From: Mycolicibacterium sediminis
GTDB taxonomy: Bacteria; Actinomycetota; Actinomycetes; Mycobacteriales; Mycobacteriaceae
Assembly (NCBI RefSeq): GCF_010731735.1
Contig: NZ_AP022588.1
Coordinates: forward strand, 4,960,001-5,024,000
Direction: 5' to 3'
Length of the DNA stretch: 64,000 nt
Numbering within the stretch: position 1 is the first letter of the stretch; each line of letters begins with the position of its first letter. Position numbers and translations under genes: made by a program. The notes beneath the pieces were generated by a model that had not been told where the DNA came from, searched no databases, and worked only from the letters and a program-made list of their open reading frames with translations. Shown here piece after piece: positions 1-8,386 of the stretch.

Positions 1-415
1 TGCGCAGGCGCGAGAGCACCGCGAGCGCGACGACCGCCGCAGCACCGAAGGCCGCACCTGCGATCAGCGCGGCGACGAACACCGTCGGCGTGCCGCGGCC
101 GCGCCGCTTCACGACGCCGGTGAGCCCACCGATGTAGGCGCAGTTGACCACGGTCATGAATCCGCCCATGCCCGCGATGAGGAAGGCAATGACGGCACCC
201 GCGACGGTCGCGGTCAGCAGCACTCGGAGGCGATAGCGGTAGGCGAGCAGGCCCATCGGGACGGTGCCCAGCATCGACAGCCCGGCGGCGAAGGGCACGA
301 CGACCGCGATGATCGCCGTTGCGGCGCACAGCGCCGCCATGACCGCCGCGTGCGCGAGTTCGGCCGGTTGGATCGCACCGGGACGACGAACGTCGCGTGC
401 CCCGGTCACAGCCAT
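1..415 (-). CDS. N-terminal part of ECF-type ABC transporter protein (membrane domain), cut by window edge
   Basis: The reading frame starts at an ATG (413-415) and runs off the left edge after 138 codons. The visible part is hydrophobic, with at least three likely membrane segments (about residues 20-45, 50-75 and 110-135) and short basic loops between them. It fits the membrane half of a fused energy-coupling-factor protein like M. tuberculosis Rv2326c, where a substrate-binding membrane domain precedes ATPase domains. The next gene is a MarR regulator, as in M. tuberculosis (Rv2327), which supports this by position. No ATPase motif is visible because that part lies outside the window. The substrate cannot be told. 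Confidence 0.55.
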   Translation of the reverse strand, partial: MAVTGARDVRRPGAIQPAELAHAAVMAALCAATAIIAVVVPFAAGLSMLGTVPMGLLAYRYRLRVLLTATVAGAVIAFLIAGMGGFMTVVNCAYIGGLTGVVKRRGRGTPTVFVAALIAGAAFGAAAVVALAVLSRLR

Positions 416-491
416 TTCTCAATACTGCCAGCCGCCCACGGAGAACTTCGCCTGCGGTGTGTGACCATGGACACCCGAAGCAGACCATTCG

Positions 492-512
492 CATAGTCAA
501 CCTATGTAAGAT
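492..512 (+). promoter_or_regulatory. MarR operator and -10 box of the marR gene
   Basis: Positions 492-506 read CATAG-TCAAC-CTATG, a perfect 5-bp inverted repeat with a 5-bp spacer. It is followed at once by TAAGAT (507-512), which fits the TANNNT -10 consensus. The marR ATG lies 7 bp beyond, so the mRNA is probably leaderless. A protein bound here would cover the core promoter. A near copy (1004-1018) precedes the MFS gene, which makes this the likely autoregulatory site. Confidence 0.6.
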
Positions 513-518
513 GGCGCC

Positions 519-962
519 ATGACCTCATCCGTCTCGGCCGGCGCCACGCTGTCGTCCGACCTGCTCTCCGCGGTCGCGCGGATCAATCGGCTGGCGAACC
601 AGCGCGTTCGGCTGGCACTTCCGTTCGCTCAGGCGCGGCTGCTCGCAGCGATCGAGGATCAGGGCGCCGCACGGATCTCCGACCTCGCCGCGCTCGACCA
701 CTGCTCGCAGCCCACCATGACGACGCAGGTCCGCCGCCTGGAGGACGCCGGCCTGGTGTCACGGGCCACCGATCCGGCCGATGCCCGTGCGGTGCTGATC
801 AGCATCACCCCCGACGGCGTCGAGGCTTTGGCGAAGGTGCGCGCCGATCGCGGCGCGGTGATCGACCCCTATCTGGCGCGCCTCGACGACGCCGACCGGC
901 AGACGCTCGTGGACGCCGTTCGGGTCATGCGCAGGCTGCTCGACGACGCGCAGCTGCACTGA
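519..962 (+). CDS. MarR family transcriptional regulator
   Basis: 147 residues, the usual MarR size. The winged-helix DNA-binding region is at about residues 45-110, with the recognition-helix segment SQPTMTTQVRRLEDAGLV and a wing around ATDPADARAVLISIT. The flanking helices would form the dimer interface. It resembles M. tuberculosis Rv2327 in type and position. The matching palindromes before this gene and before the MFS exporter gene suggest that it represses both itself and the pump and releases DNA when it binds a ligand. The ligand is unknown. The start is the ATG at 519, 7 bp after a TAAGAT -10 box, with no ribosome-binding site, so leaderless translation is likely. Confidence 0.85.
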   Translation: MTSSVSAGATLSSDLLSAVARINRLANQRVRLALPFAQARLLAAIEDQGAARISDLAALDHCSQPTMTTQVRRLEDAGLVSRATDPADARAVLISITPDGVEALAKVRADRGAVIDPYLARLDDADRQTLVDAVRVMRRLLDDAQLH

Positions 963-1003
963 CCTCTCGCGGAGATGCTCCCGAGCACCCCGCTGACGCT
1001 ATA

Positions 1004-1022
1004 CATAGTTACCCTATACAAT
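1004..1022 (+). promoter_or_regulatory. MarR operator and -10 box of the MFS gene
   Basis: Positions 1004-1018 read CATAG-TTACC-CTATA, matching the palindrome before marR at both half-sites except the last base and sharing the 5-bp spacing. TACAAT (1017-1022), a perfect TANNNT -10 box, overlaps its right end. The MFS start codon is 41 bp further on with a good ribosome-binding site. The placement relative to the -10 box is nearly the same as at marR. Confidence 0.55.
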
Positions 1023-1062
1023 CGACATCATCTGATTCCGAACACCGAGGAGGACCCGCCCG

Positions 1063-2274
1063 ATGTGGCGTCAACCCAAGGCCGTCTGGGCCGTCGCCTT
1101 CGCGTCCGTCGTGGCCTTCATGGGCATCGGACTCGTCGACCCGATCCTGAAGCCGATCGCCGACAACCTCGACGCGTCGCCGTCGCAGGTGTCGCTGCTG
1201 TTCACCAGCTACATGGCCGTCATGGGCGTCGCCATGCTCGTCACCGGCGTCGTCTCCAGCAGGATCGGACCGAAGCGCACCCTGCTGGTCGGGTTGGTCG
1301 TCATCATCGCCGGCGCCGGACTTGCCGGGATGAGTGGATCGGTCATGGACATCGTCGGCTGGCGGGCCCTGTGGGGTCTCGGCAACGCGCTGTTCATCGC
1401 CACCGCGCTGGCCACGATCGTCAACTCGGCCAAGGGGTCGGTCGCGCAGGCGATCATCCTGTACGAGGCGGCGCTGGGGCTGGGCATCGCCGTCGGACCA
1501 CTGGTCGGCGGCGTACTCGGGTCGATCTCCTGGCGCGGCCCGTTCTTCGGCGTCTCCGTCCTGATGGCCGTCGCGCTCGTCATCACCGCGTTCCTCCTGC
1601 CGTCGACTCCCCGGCCGCAACGCGCCACCACGCTGGCCGACCCGTTCCGCGCGCTGCGGCACCGCGGCCTGTTCGGCGTTGGACTGACCGCGCTGCTGTA
1701 CAACTTCGGCTTCTTCACCCTCCTGGCCTTCACGCCGTTCCCGCTCGACATGAACGCCCATCAGATCGGGCTCATCTTCTTCGGGTGGGGTGTCGCGTTG
1801 GCGTTCACCTCCGTGGTGGTCGCGCCGCGCCTGCAGCACCGGTTCGGCACCATCCGCGTACTCATCGTCAACCTGCTGTTCTTCAGCGCCACGCTGGTCG
1901 TGATGGCGCTGGGCACCGACTCGAAGGCCCTGCTGGCCGTCTGCGTGGTGGTCGCCGGGCTGTTCATCGGCGTGAACAACACGTTGATCACGGAGACGGT
2001 GATGAAGGCGGCACCCGTAGAGAGGGGGACGGCGTCGGCGGCGTACAGCTTCATGCGGTTCAGCGGTGCCGCCGTCGCACCCTGGCTCGCGGGGGTGCTC
2101 GGCGAGCAGGTCAGCGTCCACCTGCCCTACTGGGTCGGGGCCGGCGCCGTCCTGCTCGGTGCGGGCGTGCTCTTCACGACCCGCGCGCACCTGGCGGGGG
2201 TCGACGCCGAGGAGGACCGGCTCGACGAGCTGACCGACGAGGCGGCCGCGTTGACCGTGGGCAGCGAGAGCTAA
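1063..2274 (+). CDS. MFS drug-efflux-type transporter
   Basis: 403 residues with about 12 membrane segments, the size of DHA1-family major facilitator antiporters. Motif A is represented by SSRIGPKRT after the second helix (about residues 64-72). The motif C-like stretch ALGLGIAVGPLVGG in helix 5 is typical of proton-coupled drug exporters. The ATG at 1063 has a GAGGAGGA ribosome-binding site 9 bp upstream. The gene lies directly downstream of a MarR regulator and has a matching operator in its promoter, so it is probably an inducible efflux pump. The substrate cannot be predicted. It converges with the VIT-family gene, and their stop codons overlap by 4 bp. Confidence 0.85.
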   Translation: MWRQPKAVWAVAFASVVAFMGIGLVDPILKPIADNLDASPSQVSLLFTSYMAVMGVAMLVTGVVSSRIGPKRTLLVGLVVIIAGAGLAGMSGSVMDIVGWRALWGLGNALFIATALATIVNSAKGSVAQAIILYEAALGLGIAVGPLVGGVLGSISWRGPFFGVSVLMAVALVITAFLLPSTPRPQRATTLADPFRALRHRGLFGVGLTALLYNFGFFTLLAFTPFPLDMNAHQIGLIFFGWGVALAFTSVVVAPRLQHRFGTIRVLIVNLLFFSATLVVMALGTDSKALLAVCVVVAGLFIGVNNTLITETVMKAAPVERGTASAAYSFMRFSGAAVAPWLAGVLGEQVSVHLPYWVGAGAVLLGAGVLFTTRAHLAGVDAEEDRLDELTDEAAALTVGSES

Positions 2275-3002
2275 CCGACCGCGGCGCCGATGAGGTGCCC
2301 CACGGCGTAGGTCGCGGCAATCGCGATCGCGCCGAAGGTCAATTGGCGCAGCGACCCCAGCAGCACGCCCTTGCGGGTGAAGCTCGCCGCGACGCCGCCC
2401 GCGATGAGCAGTCCGACGCCTCCGCACGCCAGCCCCAGCCACAGCAGGCCGTACCCCAGCAGGTACGGGATGAGGGGCACGATCGCGCCGATCGCGAACA
2501 TCACGAACGACGAGCCGGCCGCGACCCACGGCGACGGCTTGTCGCTGGGGTCGACGCCCAGCTCCTGGACCAGGTGGAAGTTGAGCGCGCGGGTCTCGTC
2601 GCGGTGGATCTCCTCGGTCGCCCGGCCCGCCGTCTCCGGCGTCATGCCCATCTCGACCAACGTGGCGACCAGCTCGGCCCGTTCCTCCTCCGGGTACCGC
2701 AGGAACGACCGGCGCTCGACGCGCACCTCCGAGTCGAGCTGCTCATTCGCCGTCGTCACCGAGGTGTACTCGCCGAGGCCCATGGAGAACGCGCCGGCGA
2801 GCAGACCCGCGACCCCCGACAGCACCACGGTGTGCACGCTGGCGGTCGCTGCCACGCCCGCGATCAACGCGGTGTTGCTCACCAGGCCGTCCATCGCACC
2901 GAAGGTGGCCGCGCGGAGCCACCCGCCCGACACGTCGGCGTGCCGGTGGTCGATCTGGTGCGGCATGCCGGCCGCCGCGGCCGGACCACCCGATTCAGTC
3001 AT
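2271..3002 (-). CDS. VIT1/CCC1 family membrane metal (Fe/Mn) transporter
   Basis: 243 residues from the ATG at 3002 (MTESGGPA). The order is typical of the VIT1/CCC1 family: a helix with GAMDGLVSNTALIAGVA (about residues 32-50), a second with SMGLGEYTSV, a cytosolic helical metal-binding region rich in Glu (about 85-150, including YPEEERAELVATLVEMG), then three membrane helices. Family members move ferrous iron or manganese out of the cytoplasm. An in-frame start lies 66 bp upstream, but family members begin near the one chosen. It ends tail to tail with the MFS gene. The metal is not deducible from sequence. Confidence 0.85.
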   Translation of the reverse strand: MTESGGPAAAAGMPHQIDHRHADVSGGWLRAATFGAMDGLVSNTALIAGVAATASVHTVVLSGVAGLLAGAFSMGLGEYTSVTTANEQLDSEVRVERRSFLRYPEEERAELVATLVEMGMTPETAGRATEEIHRDETRALNFHLVQELGVDPSDKPSPWVAAGSSFVMFAIGAIVPLIPYLLGYGLLWLGLACGGVGLLIAGGVAASFTRKGVLLGSLRQLTFGAIAIAATYAVGHLIGAAVG

Positions 3003-3103
3003 GCGGACGATTGAACGCCTCGCCCGACCGACGGAATCGATGAGGATGCCCTGCGTTTGCCACATCACAGTTTCCCGGCGCGCCGGGAGGGCTAAATTGA
3101 GGT

Positions 3104-5074
3104 ATGACGACCACTGCGGACCACCTGCGCAACGCTCTCGACGGCCGTTGGCGCGACATGAAGAACCGCATGCGCGACGAGCTGTCGACGGACATCTTCA
3201 AACCGCACTACACGCCGAACACCGTCATCGCCCGCACGAAGGTCGGCGAGCAGATGCGGATCATGGCCAGCAAGGGCGCGGCCGAGGACGGCTTCAAGAA
3301 GGAACACGGCGGCAACGGCGACGTCGGTGCCGCGGTCACCCAGATCGAGATGCTCGCGATGTCCGACCTGTCGCTGATGGTGAAGGCCGGCGTGCAGTGG
3401 GGGCTCTTCGGCGGTGCCATCGAGAACCTCGGCACCGAGCGTCACCACGAGGCCTACGTCAAGAAGCTCATCGATCTCGAGGTCCTCGGCTGCTTCGCGA
3501 TGACCGAGACCGGTCACGGCAGTGACGTCCAGGCACTCGAGACCACCGCGACGTACGACCCCGAGACCGGGGAGTTCGTCATCGACTCCCCCACCCCGTC
3601 GTCGCGCAAGGACTACATCGGCGGTGCCGCCGAGACCGCACGGGTGGCAGCGGTGTTCGCCCAGCTCATCACCCAGGGCGAGGGCCACGGCGTCCACTGC
3701 TTCGTCGTGCCGATCCGGGACGACGAGGGCAACGACCTGCCGGGCGTGACGACGTCGGACTGCCACTACAAGGGCGGCCTACCGGGCGTCGACAACGGGC
3801 GCATCCAGTTCGACCAGGTCCGCATCCCCCGCGACAACCTGCTCAACAAGTACGCGGACGTCGCCGCGGACGGTACGTACTCCTCGCCGATCGAGAACCC
3901 CGGCCGTCGCTTCTTCACGATGCTCGGCACGCTGATCCGTGGGCGCGTCACAGTGGGAGGTAGCGCCGGCGCGGCTGCGCGCGTGGCACTCGACATCGCG
4001 ACGCGATATGCGTTGGAGCGCAGGCAGTTCGAGGCTCCCGGCGCCGAGGAGGAGGTGCTGATCATGGACTACCTCGTCCACCAGCGCCGCCTGTTCCCGC
4101 TGATCGCGAAGTCCTACGCGCTGCAGTTCGCCCAGAACGAGCTGGTGGCCAAGTGCCACGAGCTGCAGACGTCCGACGATCCGGACGCCGAGGAGCAGCG
4201 CGAGCTGGAGTCCCGCGCGGCGGGTCTCAAGGCCGCGAACACCTGGCACGCGACGAAGGCGATCCAGGAGGCACGCGAGGCGTGTGGTGGCGCCGGCTAC
4301 CTCGCCGAGAACCGGTTGATCGCGCTGAAGTCCGACACGGACGTGTTCACCACGTTCGAGGGCGACAACCACGTGCTGACGCAGCTCGTCGCCAAGGAGC
4401 TGCTGACGGCCTACGCCGACGACGTCAAGAGCATGAGTCCCGTCGAGTGGGTGCGCTTCGCCGCGAATTTCGCCGGCGAGCGCGTCATGAAGCGCACTGC
4501 GGCACAGACGATCATGCAGACCATCGTCGACACCCGCGAGGACAACGAGGAAGAGGGCTCGCTGTTCAACCGCGGCACGCAGGTCAAGATGTTCGAGGAC
4601 CGCGAGCAGTACATGCTCGCGTCGGTGGCGCGGCGGCTGCAGAGCAAGTCGAAGGAGATGTCCCCCTTCGATGCGTTCAACTCCGTCCAGGACCACGTGC
4701 TGCACACCGCCGAGGTGCACATCGACCGGATCATCCTGGAGGCGTTCGTCGCCGGCATCGCGACGTGTGAGGACGACAAGGCCCGCCACGTCCTCGAGCT
4801 GGTCTGCGATCTCTACGCGCTGACGGTCATCGAGGCCGACAAGGCGTGGTTCGTCGAGCACCGCTTCCTGTCGACCGAGCGCGCCAAGGCCGTCACCCGC
4901 GGCATCAACGACCGGTGCCGCAAGCTCCGGCCGCACGCACAGCTCCTCGTCGAGGGCTTCGGCATCCCCGAGCAGCTGCGCTACGCCGAGATGCTCCACC
5001 CCGAGCACATCCCGGACGCCGACGAGCACGAGGAGATGGACGCCGTCAGCGCCGGGACCATCGAGGCCCAGTAG
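3104..5074 (+). CDS. Acyl-CoA dehydrogenase/oxidase-type flavoprotein
   Basis: 656 residues, longer than standard acyl-CoA dehydrogenases (about 380-400) and close to the acyl-CoA oxidase size. The N-terminal and middle domains carry FAMTETGHGSDVQALETTA, the flavin and substrate loop shared by dehydrogenases and oxidases. The C-terminal helical domain has CGGAGYLAENR and TTFEGDNHVL. The Glu of FEGDN is the usual catalytic base in acyl-CoA oxidases. It should oxidise acyl-CoA to trans-2-enoyl-CoA in fatty-acid breakdown, using FAD. Whether oxygen or an electron-transfer protein takes the electrons cannot be seen. The gene stands alone and is followed by a strong hairpin. Confidence 0.85.
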   Translation: MTTTADHLRNALDGRWRDMKNRMRDELSTDIFKPHYTPNTVIARTKVGEQMRIMASKGAAEDGFKKEHGGNGDVGAAVTQIEMLAMSDLSLMVKAGVQWGLFGGAIENLGTERHHEAYVKKLIDLEVLGCFAMTETGHGSDVQALETTATYDPETGEFVIDSPTPSSRKDYIGGAAETARVAAVFAQLITQGEGHGVHCFVVPIRDDEGNDLPGVTTSDCHYKGGLPGVDNGRIQFDQVRIPRDNLLNKYADVAADGTYSSPIENPGRRFFTMLGTLIRGRVTVGGSAGAAARVALDIATRYALERRQFEAPGAEEEVLIMDYLVHQRRLFPLIAKSYALQFAQNELVAKCHELQTSDDPDAEEQRELESRAAGLKAANTWHATKAIQEAREACGGAGYLAENRLIALKSDTDVFTTFEGDNHVLTQLVAKELLTAYADDVKSMSPVEWVRFAANFAGERVMKRTAAQTIMQTIVDTREDNEEEGSLFNRGTQVKMFEDREQYMLASVARRLQSKSKEMSPFDAFNSVQDHVLHTAEVHIDRIILEAFVAGIATCEDDKARHVLELVCDLYALTVIEADKAWFVEHRFLSTERAKAVTRGINDRCRKLRPHAQLLVEGFGIPEQLRYAEMLHPEHIPDADEHEEMDAVSAGTIEAQ

Positions 5075-5087
5075 TCCCGAGCACCAC

Positions 5088-5143
5088 CGACACTGCGGTC
5101 AGATCGCCGATCCTCACCGGATCTCGATCTGGCCGCAGTGTCG
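5088..5143. terminator. Bidirectional hairpin terminator between convergent genes
   Basis: Positions 5088-5106 pair with 5125-5143 in a 19-bp stem (CGACACTGCGG... with ...CCGCAGTGTCG; one G-T wobble). The 18-base loop contains a smaller GATCC/GGATC stem. There is no T-run, which is common for mycobacterial terminators. It sits 13 bp after the acyl-CoA oxidase stop and 14 bp after the stop of the opposing lipoprotein gene, so it can serve both. Confidence 0.65.
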
Positions 5144-5157
5144 CGTCGTAGGGGCCG

Positions 5158-5637
5158 TCAGGGGCCGGGGATCGGGTCGAGGACCTCGAGTGCGCCGTCG
5201 GCCGCCCGGACGCGCACGGTACCGATGCCGGTCGGGCAGCACGCCTGATCGCCGCCCTGGCGCCACTGATACTGCACGGTGACGGTGTCGGTGCCGGAGT
5301 CGACCACCGCGACGTAGGGGCGCGGCTGGGGGGTGGGCGTGCCGATGGGCGTCTGACGGTCGAAGAACAGCACCTGTCCGGGCGCGTCGGCCGCCGGGCT
5401 CGTCGCGGCGACCTGGACCCAGTGCAGGCGGCAGTCCGAGGTGGTGCCGCGCGCCGTCTCCCGCCACTGCTCGTCGTTCGGGAGTGATGCGATGGCCTGA
5501 CCGACGTCGTCGGCCGAGGGGCCGTCGGTCGGGGTGCACGTGCTCGGGGCGGACTGGTTACCGCTCGGCGGGCTCCAGCCGCACCCGGCGGCAAGGAACA
5601 CCGCAGATGACAGGGCCACGGCCGAAAGTACTCGCAT
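5158..5637 (-). CDS. lppP: LppP/LprE family lipoprotein
   Basis: 159 residues. The signal peptide ends in the lipobox LAAGC at about residues 15-19, so the mature protein is anchored by a lipid on its Cys. The body has paired cysteines (CTPTDG, SDCRLHW, QACCPTG), consistent with disulfides outside the cytoplasm. Length, the SDCRLHWVQV-like centre and the VQYQWRQGG segment fit the actinobacterial LppP/LprE lipoprotein family. Position matches M. tuberculosis lppP (Rv2330c). Function is not known from sequence. A tRNA gene lies directly upstream on the same strand. Confidence 0.75.
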   Translation of the reverse strand: MRVLSAVALSSAVFLAAGCGWSPPSGNQSAPSTCTPTDGPSADDVGQAIASLPNDEQWRETARGTTSDCRLHWVQVAATSPAADAPGQVLFFDRQTPIGTPTPQPRPYVAVVDSGTDTVTVQYQWRQGGDQACCPTGIGTVRVRAADGALEVLDPIPGP

Positions 5638-5652
5638 GACGCGAGTTTACGG

Positions 5653-5728
5653 TGGCTCCCCCGCCTGGACTCGAACCAGGAACCGTCCGATTAACAGTCG
5701 GAAGCTCTGCCAATTGAGCTACAGGGGA
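5653..5728 (-). tRNA. asnT: tRNA-Asn (anticodon GTT), CCA encoded
   Basis: On the minus strand the 5' arm TCCCCTG (5722-5728) pairs with CGGGGGA (5657-5663), followed by discriminator G and an encoded CCA (5653-5655). The D arm (GCTCAATTGGCAGAGC), an anticodon loop with CTGTTAATC giving anticodon GTT, and a T arm with GGTTCGAGTCC are all visible. A tRNA-Asn in the neighbourhood of dnaG is also known in M. tuberculosis. Confidence 0.95.
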
Positions 5729-5885
5729 TTACCCGTCGGACCGCGGAACCCTCCCGCGAACCGAGGCATGACTCTAGCCTACGAGACGCCCCTCGTGGGA
5801 ATCGGGGAGGGGTGCGCCTCGAGCCGACCGCATCCGCCCGCACGAGGCAGGATGGAAAGCGACGCCCCGTCCCGAAAGGAGTCAA

Positions 5886-6131
5886 GTGATCCGCTTCGCC
5901 GCCGTGCTCGCAGCCGGTTACGTGTTGGGTTCGAAGGCGGGCCGACGCCGCTACGAGCAGATCTCAGGCACGTACAAGGCGGTCACCGAGAGTCCGCGCA
6001 CGAAGGCTCTGATCGACGTCGGACGCCGGAAGGTGGCCGAGAAGTTGTCACCCGACCCGCAGATGAAGACGGTGACGCCCATAGACGCCGGAACCTCGGT
6101 GCTGCAGCCCGAGGTCGTGAAGGACCGCTAG
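5886..6131 (+). CDS. Small conserved mycobacterial protein (Rv2342-like)
   Basis: 81 residues from a GTG with AAAGGA 5 bp upstream. The N-terminus IRFAAVLAAGYVLGSKAGRRRYEQI has one short hydrophobic stretch followed by a basic patch. This is typical of a family of small actinobacterial proteins that may sit at the membrane. The rest is hydrophilic. It matches M. tuberculosis Rv2342 in size and place upstream of dnaG. Function is unknown. Its stop overlaps by 4 bp the stop of the gene coming the other way. Confidence 0.7.
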   Translation: MIRFAAVLAAGYVLGSKAGRRRYEQISGTYKAVTESPRTKALIDVGRRKVAEKLSPDPQMKTVTPIDAGTSVLQPEVVKDR

Positions 6132-6406
6132 AAGCCGGGCCGATTCCAGGTGGTGCCGGGCAGCAGGGCGCCGCCGCCGGCACCGTTGGGCCCGTAGATT
6201 CCCAGGATGTTCGAGCCGACGTTGACGCCGTTGCCGTTCGAGTAGGACAGGCAGTTGCCGTCTTCCTTGTTGCCGACCCAGGACAGGCACGGCGGCGCTG
6301 CGGAGGCGGTGGCCTCGACACTGGTCAGTGCGATGGCGATCGGTGCCGCCACGGCGGCCACGGCGAGTGCGCCTGCGGCGACGAAGCGGGGTGCACGGAT
6401 GCTCAT
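6128..6406 (-). CDS. Small secreted protein, unknown function
   Basis: 92 residues from the ATG at 6406, which has GGAAGG about 9 bp upstream. The N-terminus is a classical signal peptide: basic MSIRAPR, a hydrophobic core to about residue 28, and cleavage probable after ASA near residue 36. The mature part of about 56 residues is rich in Gly and Asn (YSNGNGVNVG, IYGPNGAGGGALLPG) and has two cysteines that could form one disulfide. I do not recognise the family with certainty. It is convergent with the Rv2342-like gene and follows dnaG on the same strand. Confidence 0.6.
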   Translation of the reverse strand: MSIRAPRFVAAGALAVAAVAAPIAIALTSVEATASAAPPCLSWVGNKEDGNCLSYSNGNGVNVGSNILGIYGPNGAGGGALLPGTTWNRPGF

Positions 6407-6471
6407 GGACAACCTTCCGATGGACGACAGCATGCCTACCTTAACGTGATCGTTCTCGTCCTGCACCGGTG

Positions 6472-8382
6472 TTACGCCGTGACGTCGTCGCCGCTGGCCC
6501 GTTCGATCAGGCTCTTGCGGTAGGTCTCCAGCGCGATGAGGTCGCCGTAGAGCGCGTGGTAGTCGTCGCTGTGGTCCACCGACGACATGCGGTGCAGCTT
6601 CGACTTCATCTCGGCGATCTGCCTGCCGACCCATACCTCCTGCTGGCGCGCCAGCACGCCACCGATGTAGCGGGGCAGGCGCTCGTCGTCGACGACGTTG
6701 ATGGCCTCGACGCTCAATTCGTTGATCAGGTTGGCGAGTTCGGGTGTCGGCACGCGTTCGCGGACCGCCTCGATCCAGTCGGCGCCAGACAACCCCGTCG
6801 ACGTGCCCCCGGCGGCACGGATCGCCGCGTGGACACCCGTGTACGCGGGATGGGTGAAGCTCTCCGCGGTCAGGGAGTCGAAGACCGGCCCGGCGATGGC
6901 CGGGTACTGGAGCGCTCCCTTGAGGGACTCGCGCTGCGTCCACAGGGTCGGGTCTCGGGGATCGGGCCGCGACACCGGCTGCGCCGCGGGGCGGGCGCGA
7001 CTCGACGTGTCGGCGGCGCCACGGCGGCCGGACGGGCGACCCCCGGAACGCCCGGCCTCCTCGCGCACGCGTCCGATGACCTGGGCGACGTCCTCCCAGC
7101 CGACCCAGCCGGCGAGCTGGCGGGCGTACTCGTCGCGCAGCGAGGGGTCCTTGATCTTGGCGACCATGGGCACGCAGCGTCGCAGCGCACCGACGCGTCC
7201 CTCCGCGTTGTCCATGTCGTGTTCGGCGAGAGCGGTGCGAATGACGAACTCGAACAGCGGCGTTCGGCGGGCCACCAGGTCGCGCAGCGCGCCGTCGCCG
7301 GACTTCAGGCGCAGATCGCAGGGGTCCATGCCGTCGTCGGCCACGGCGACGAAGGACTGGCCCGCCAGGTTCTGCTCGCCCTCGAAGGCCTTGACCGCGG
7401 CGGCCCGGCCGGCCGCGTCACCGTCGAACACGTAGATGAGTTCGCCGCGAAAGAAGTTGTCGTCCATCATCAGTCGGCGCAGCATCGACAGGTGCTCGTC
7501 GCCGAACGCGGTGCCGCAGGACGCGACCGCCGTCGTCACCCCCGCCAGGTGCATCGCCATCACGTCGGTGTAGCCCTCGACGACCACCGCCTGGTGCCCC
7601 CGCGCGATGTCGCGCTTGGCGAGGTCGAGGCCGAACAGCACGTTCGACTTCTTGTAGAGCACCGTCTCGGGCGTGTTGACGTACTTCGCGTCCATGTGGT
7701 CGTCGTCGAACAGGCGGCGGGCGCCGAAGCCGATCGTCTCGCCGGTCGAGATGCGGATGGGCCACAGCAGCCGCCGGTGGAAGCGGTCCATCGGACCGCG
7801 CTTGCCCTCGCGCGACAACCCGGCCGCCTCGAGTTCCTTGAACTCGAATCCCTTGCGCAGCAAGTGCTTGGTCAGCGTGTCCCAGCCCGACGGCGCAAAC
7901 CCGCATCCGAACAACTTCGCGGAGTCGGCGTCGAAGTTGCGGTCGAGGAGGTACTGCCGGGCCGGAGCGGCCTCCGCGGAGGTCAGCGTCTCGGCGTAGA
8001 ACTCTTGCGCGGCGGCATTGGCCGCGATCAGCCTGCTGCGACTCCCCCGGTCGCGCTGCACGTTGGTGGTCGAACCGCCCGTGTAGGTGACGGTGTAGCC
8101 GATCCGGTCGGCCAGCATCTCCACCGACTCGACGAAGCTGACGTGCTCGATCTTCTGCAGGAAGGCGTAGACGTCGCCGCCCTCGCCGCAGCCGAAGCAG
8201 TGGAAGTGGCCGTGGTTGGGGCGTACGTGGAACGACGGCGACTTCTCGTCGTGGAACGGGCAGAGGCCCTTCAGGGAGTCGACGCCCGCCCGGCGCAGCT
8301 GGACGTAGTCACCGACGACGTCCTCGATGCGGATGCGTTCGCGAATGGCGGCGATGTCACGATCTGAGATGCGGCCGGCCAC
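6472..8382 (-). CDS. dnaG: DNA primase
   Basis: 636 residues from a GTG. It makes the short RNA primers for DNA replication together with the DnaB helicase. The N-terminal zinc-binding domain shows CPFHDEKSPSFHV and HFHCFGCGEGG (about residues 41-65). The TOPRIM core follows with VVVEGYTDVMAMH and YVFDGDAAGRAA, whose acidic residues bind catalytic metal. The C-terminal region (about 450-636) is the helicase-interaction part. It begins 4 bp after dgt, in the order known in M. tuberculosis (dgt-dnaG), so the two are probably co-transcribed. Confidence 0.97.
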   Translation of the reverse strand: MAGRISDRDIAAIRERIRIEDVVGDYVQLRRAGVDSLKGLCPFHDEKSPSFHVRPNHGHFHCFGCGEGGDVYAFLQKIEHVSFVESVEMLADRIGYTVTYTGGSTTNVQRDRGSRSRLIAANAAAQEFYAETLTSAEAAPARQYLLDRNFDADSAKLFGCGFAPSGWDTLTKHLLRKGFEFKELEAAGLSREGKRGPMDRFHRRLLWPIRISTGETIGFGARRLFDDDHMDAKYVNTPETVLYKKSNVLFGLDLAKRDIARGHQAVVVEGYTDVMAMHLAGVTTAVASCGTAFGDEHLSMLRRLMMDDNFFRGELIYVFDGDAAGRAAAVKAFEGEQNLAGQSFVAVADDGMDPCDLRLKSGDGALRDLVARRTPLFEFVIRTALAEHDMDNAEGRVGALRRCVPMVAKIKDPSLRDEYARQLAGWVGWEDVAQVIGRVREEAGRSGGRPSGRRGAADTSSRARPAAQPVSRPDPRDPTLWTQRESLKGALQYPAIAGPVFDSLTAESFTHPAYTGVHAAIRAAGGTSTGLSGADWIEAVRERVPTPELANLINELSVEAINVVDDERLPRYIGGVLARQQEVWVGRQIAEMKSKLHRMSSVDHSDDYHALYGDLIALETYRKSLIERASGDDVTA

Positions 8383-8386
8383 GCGG

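Noticed and set aside
975..3014. Long open frame of 679 codons over the MFS and VIT genes
   Set aside because: Arg/His/Gly-rich translation without any family motif. It is a shadow of real genes in high-GC DNA.
6469..8367. Long open frame opposite dnaG
   Set aside because: dnaG is certain on the other strand; the reverse frame is open only because of the GC-rich third positions.
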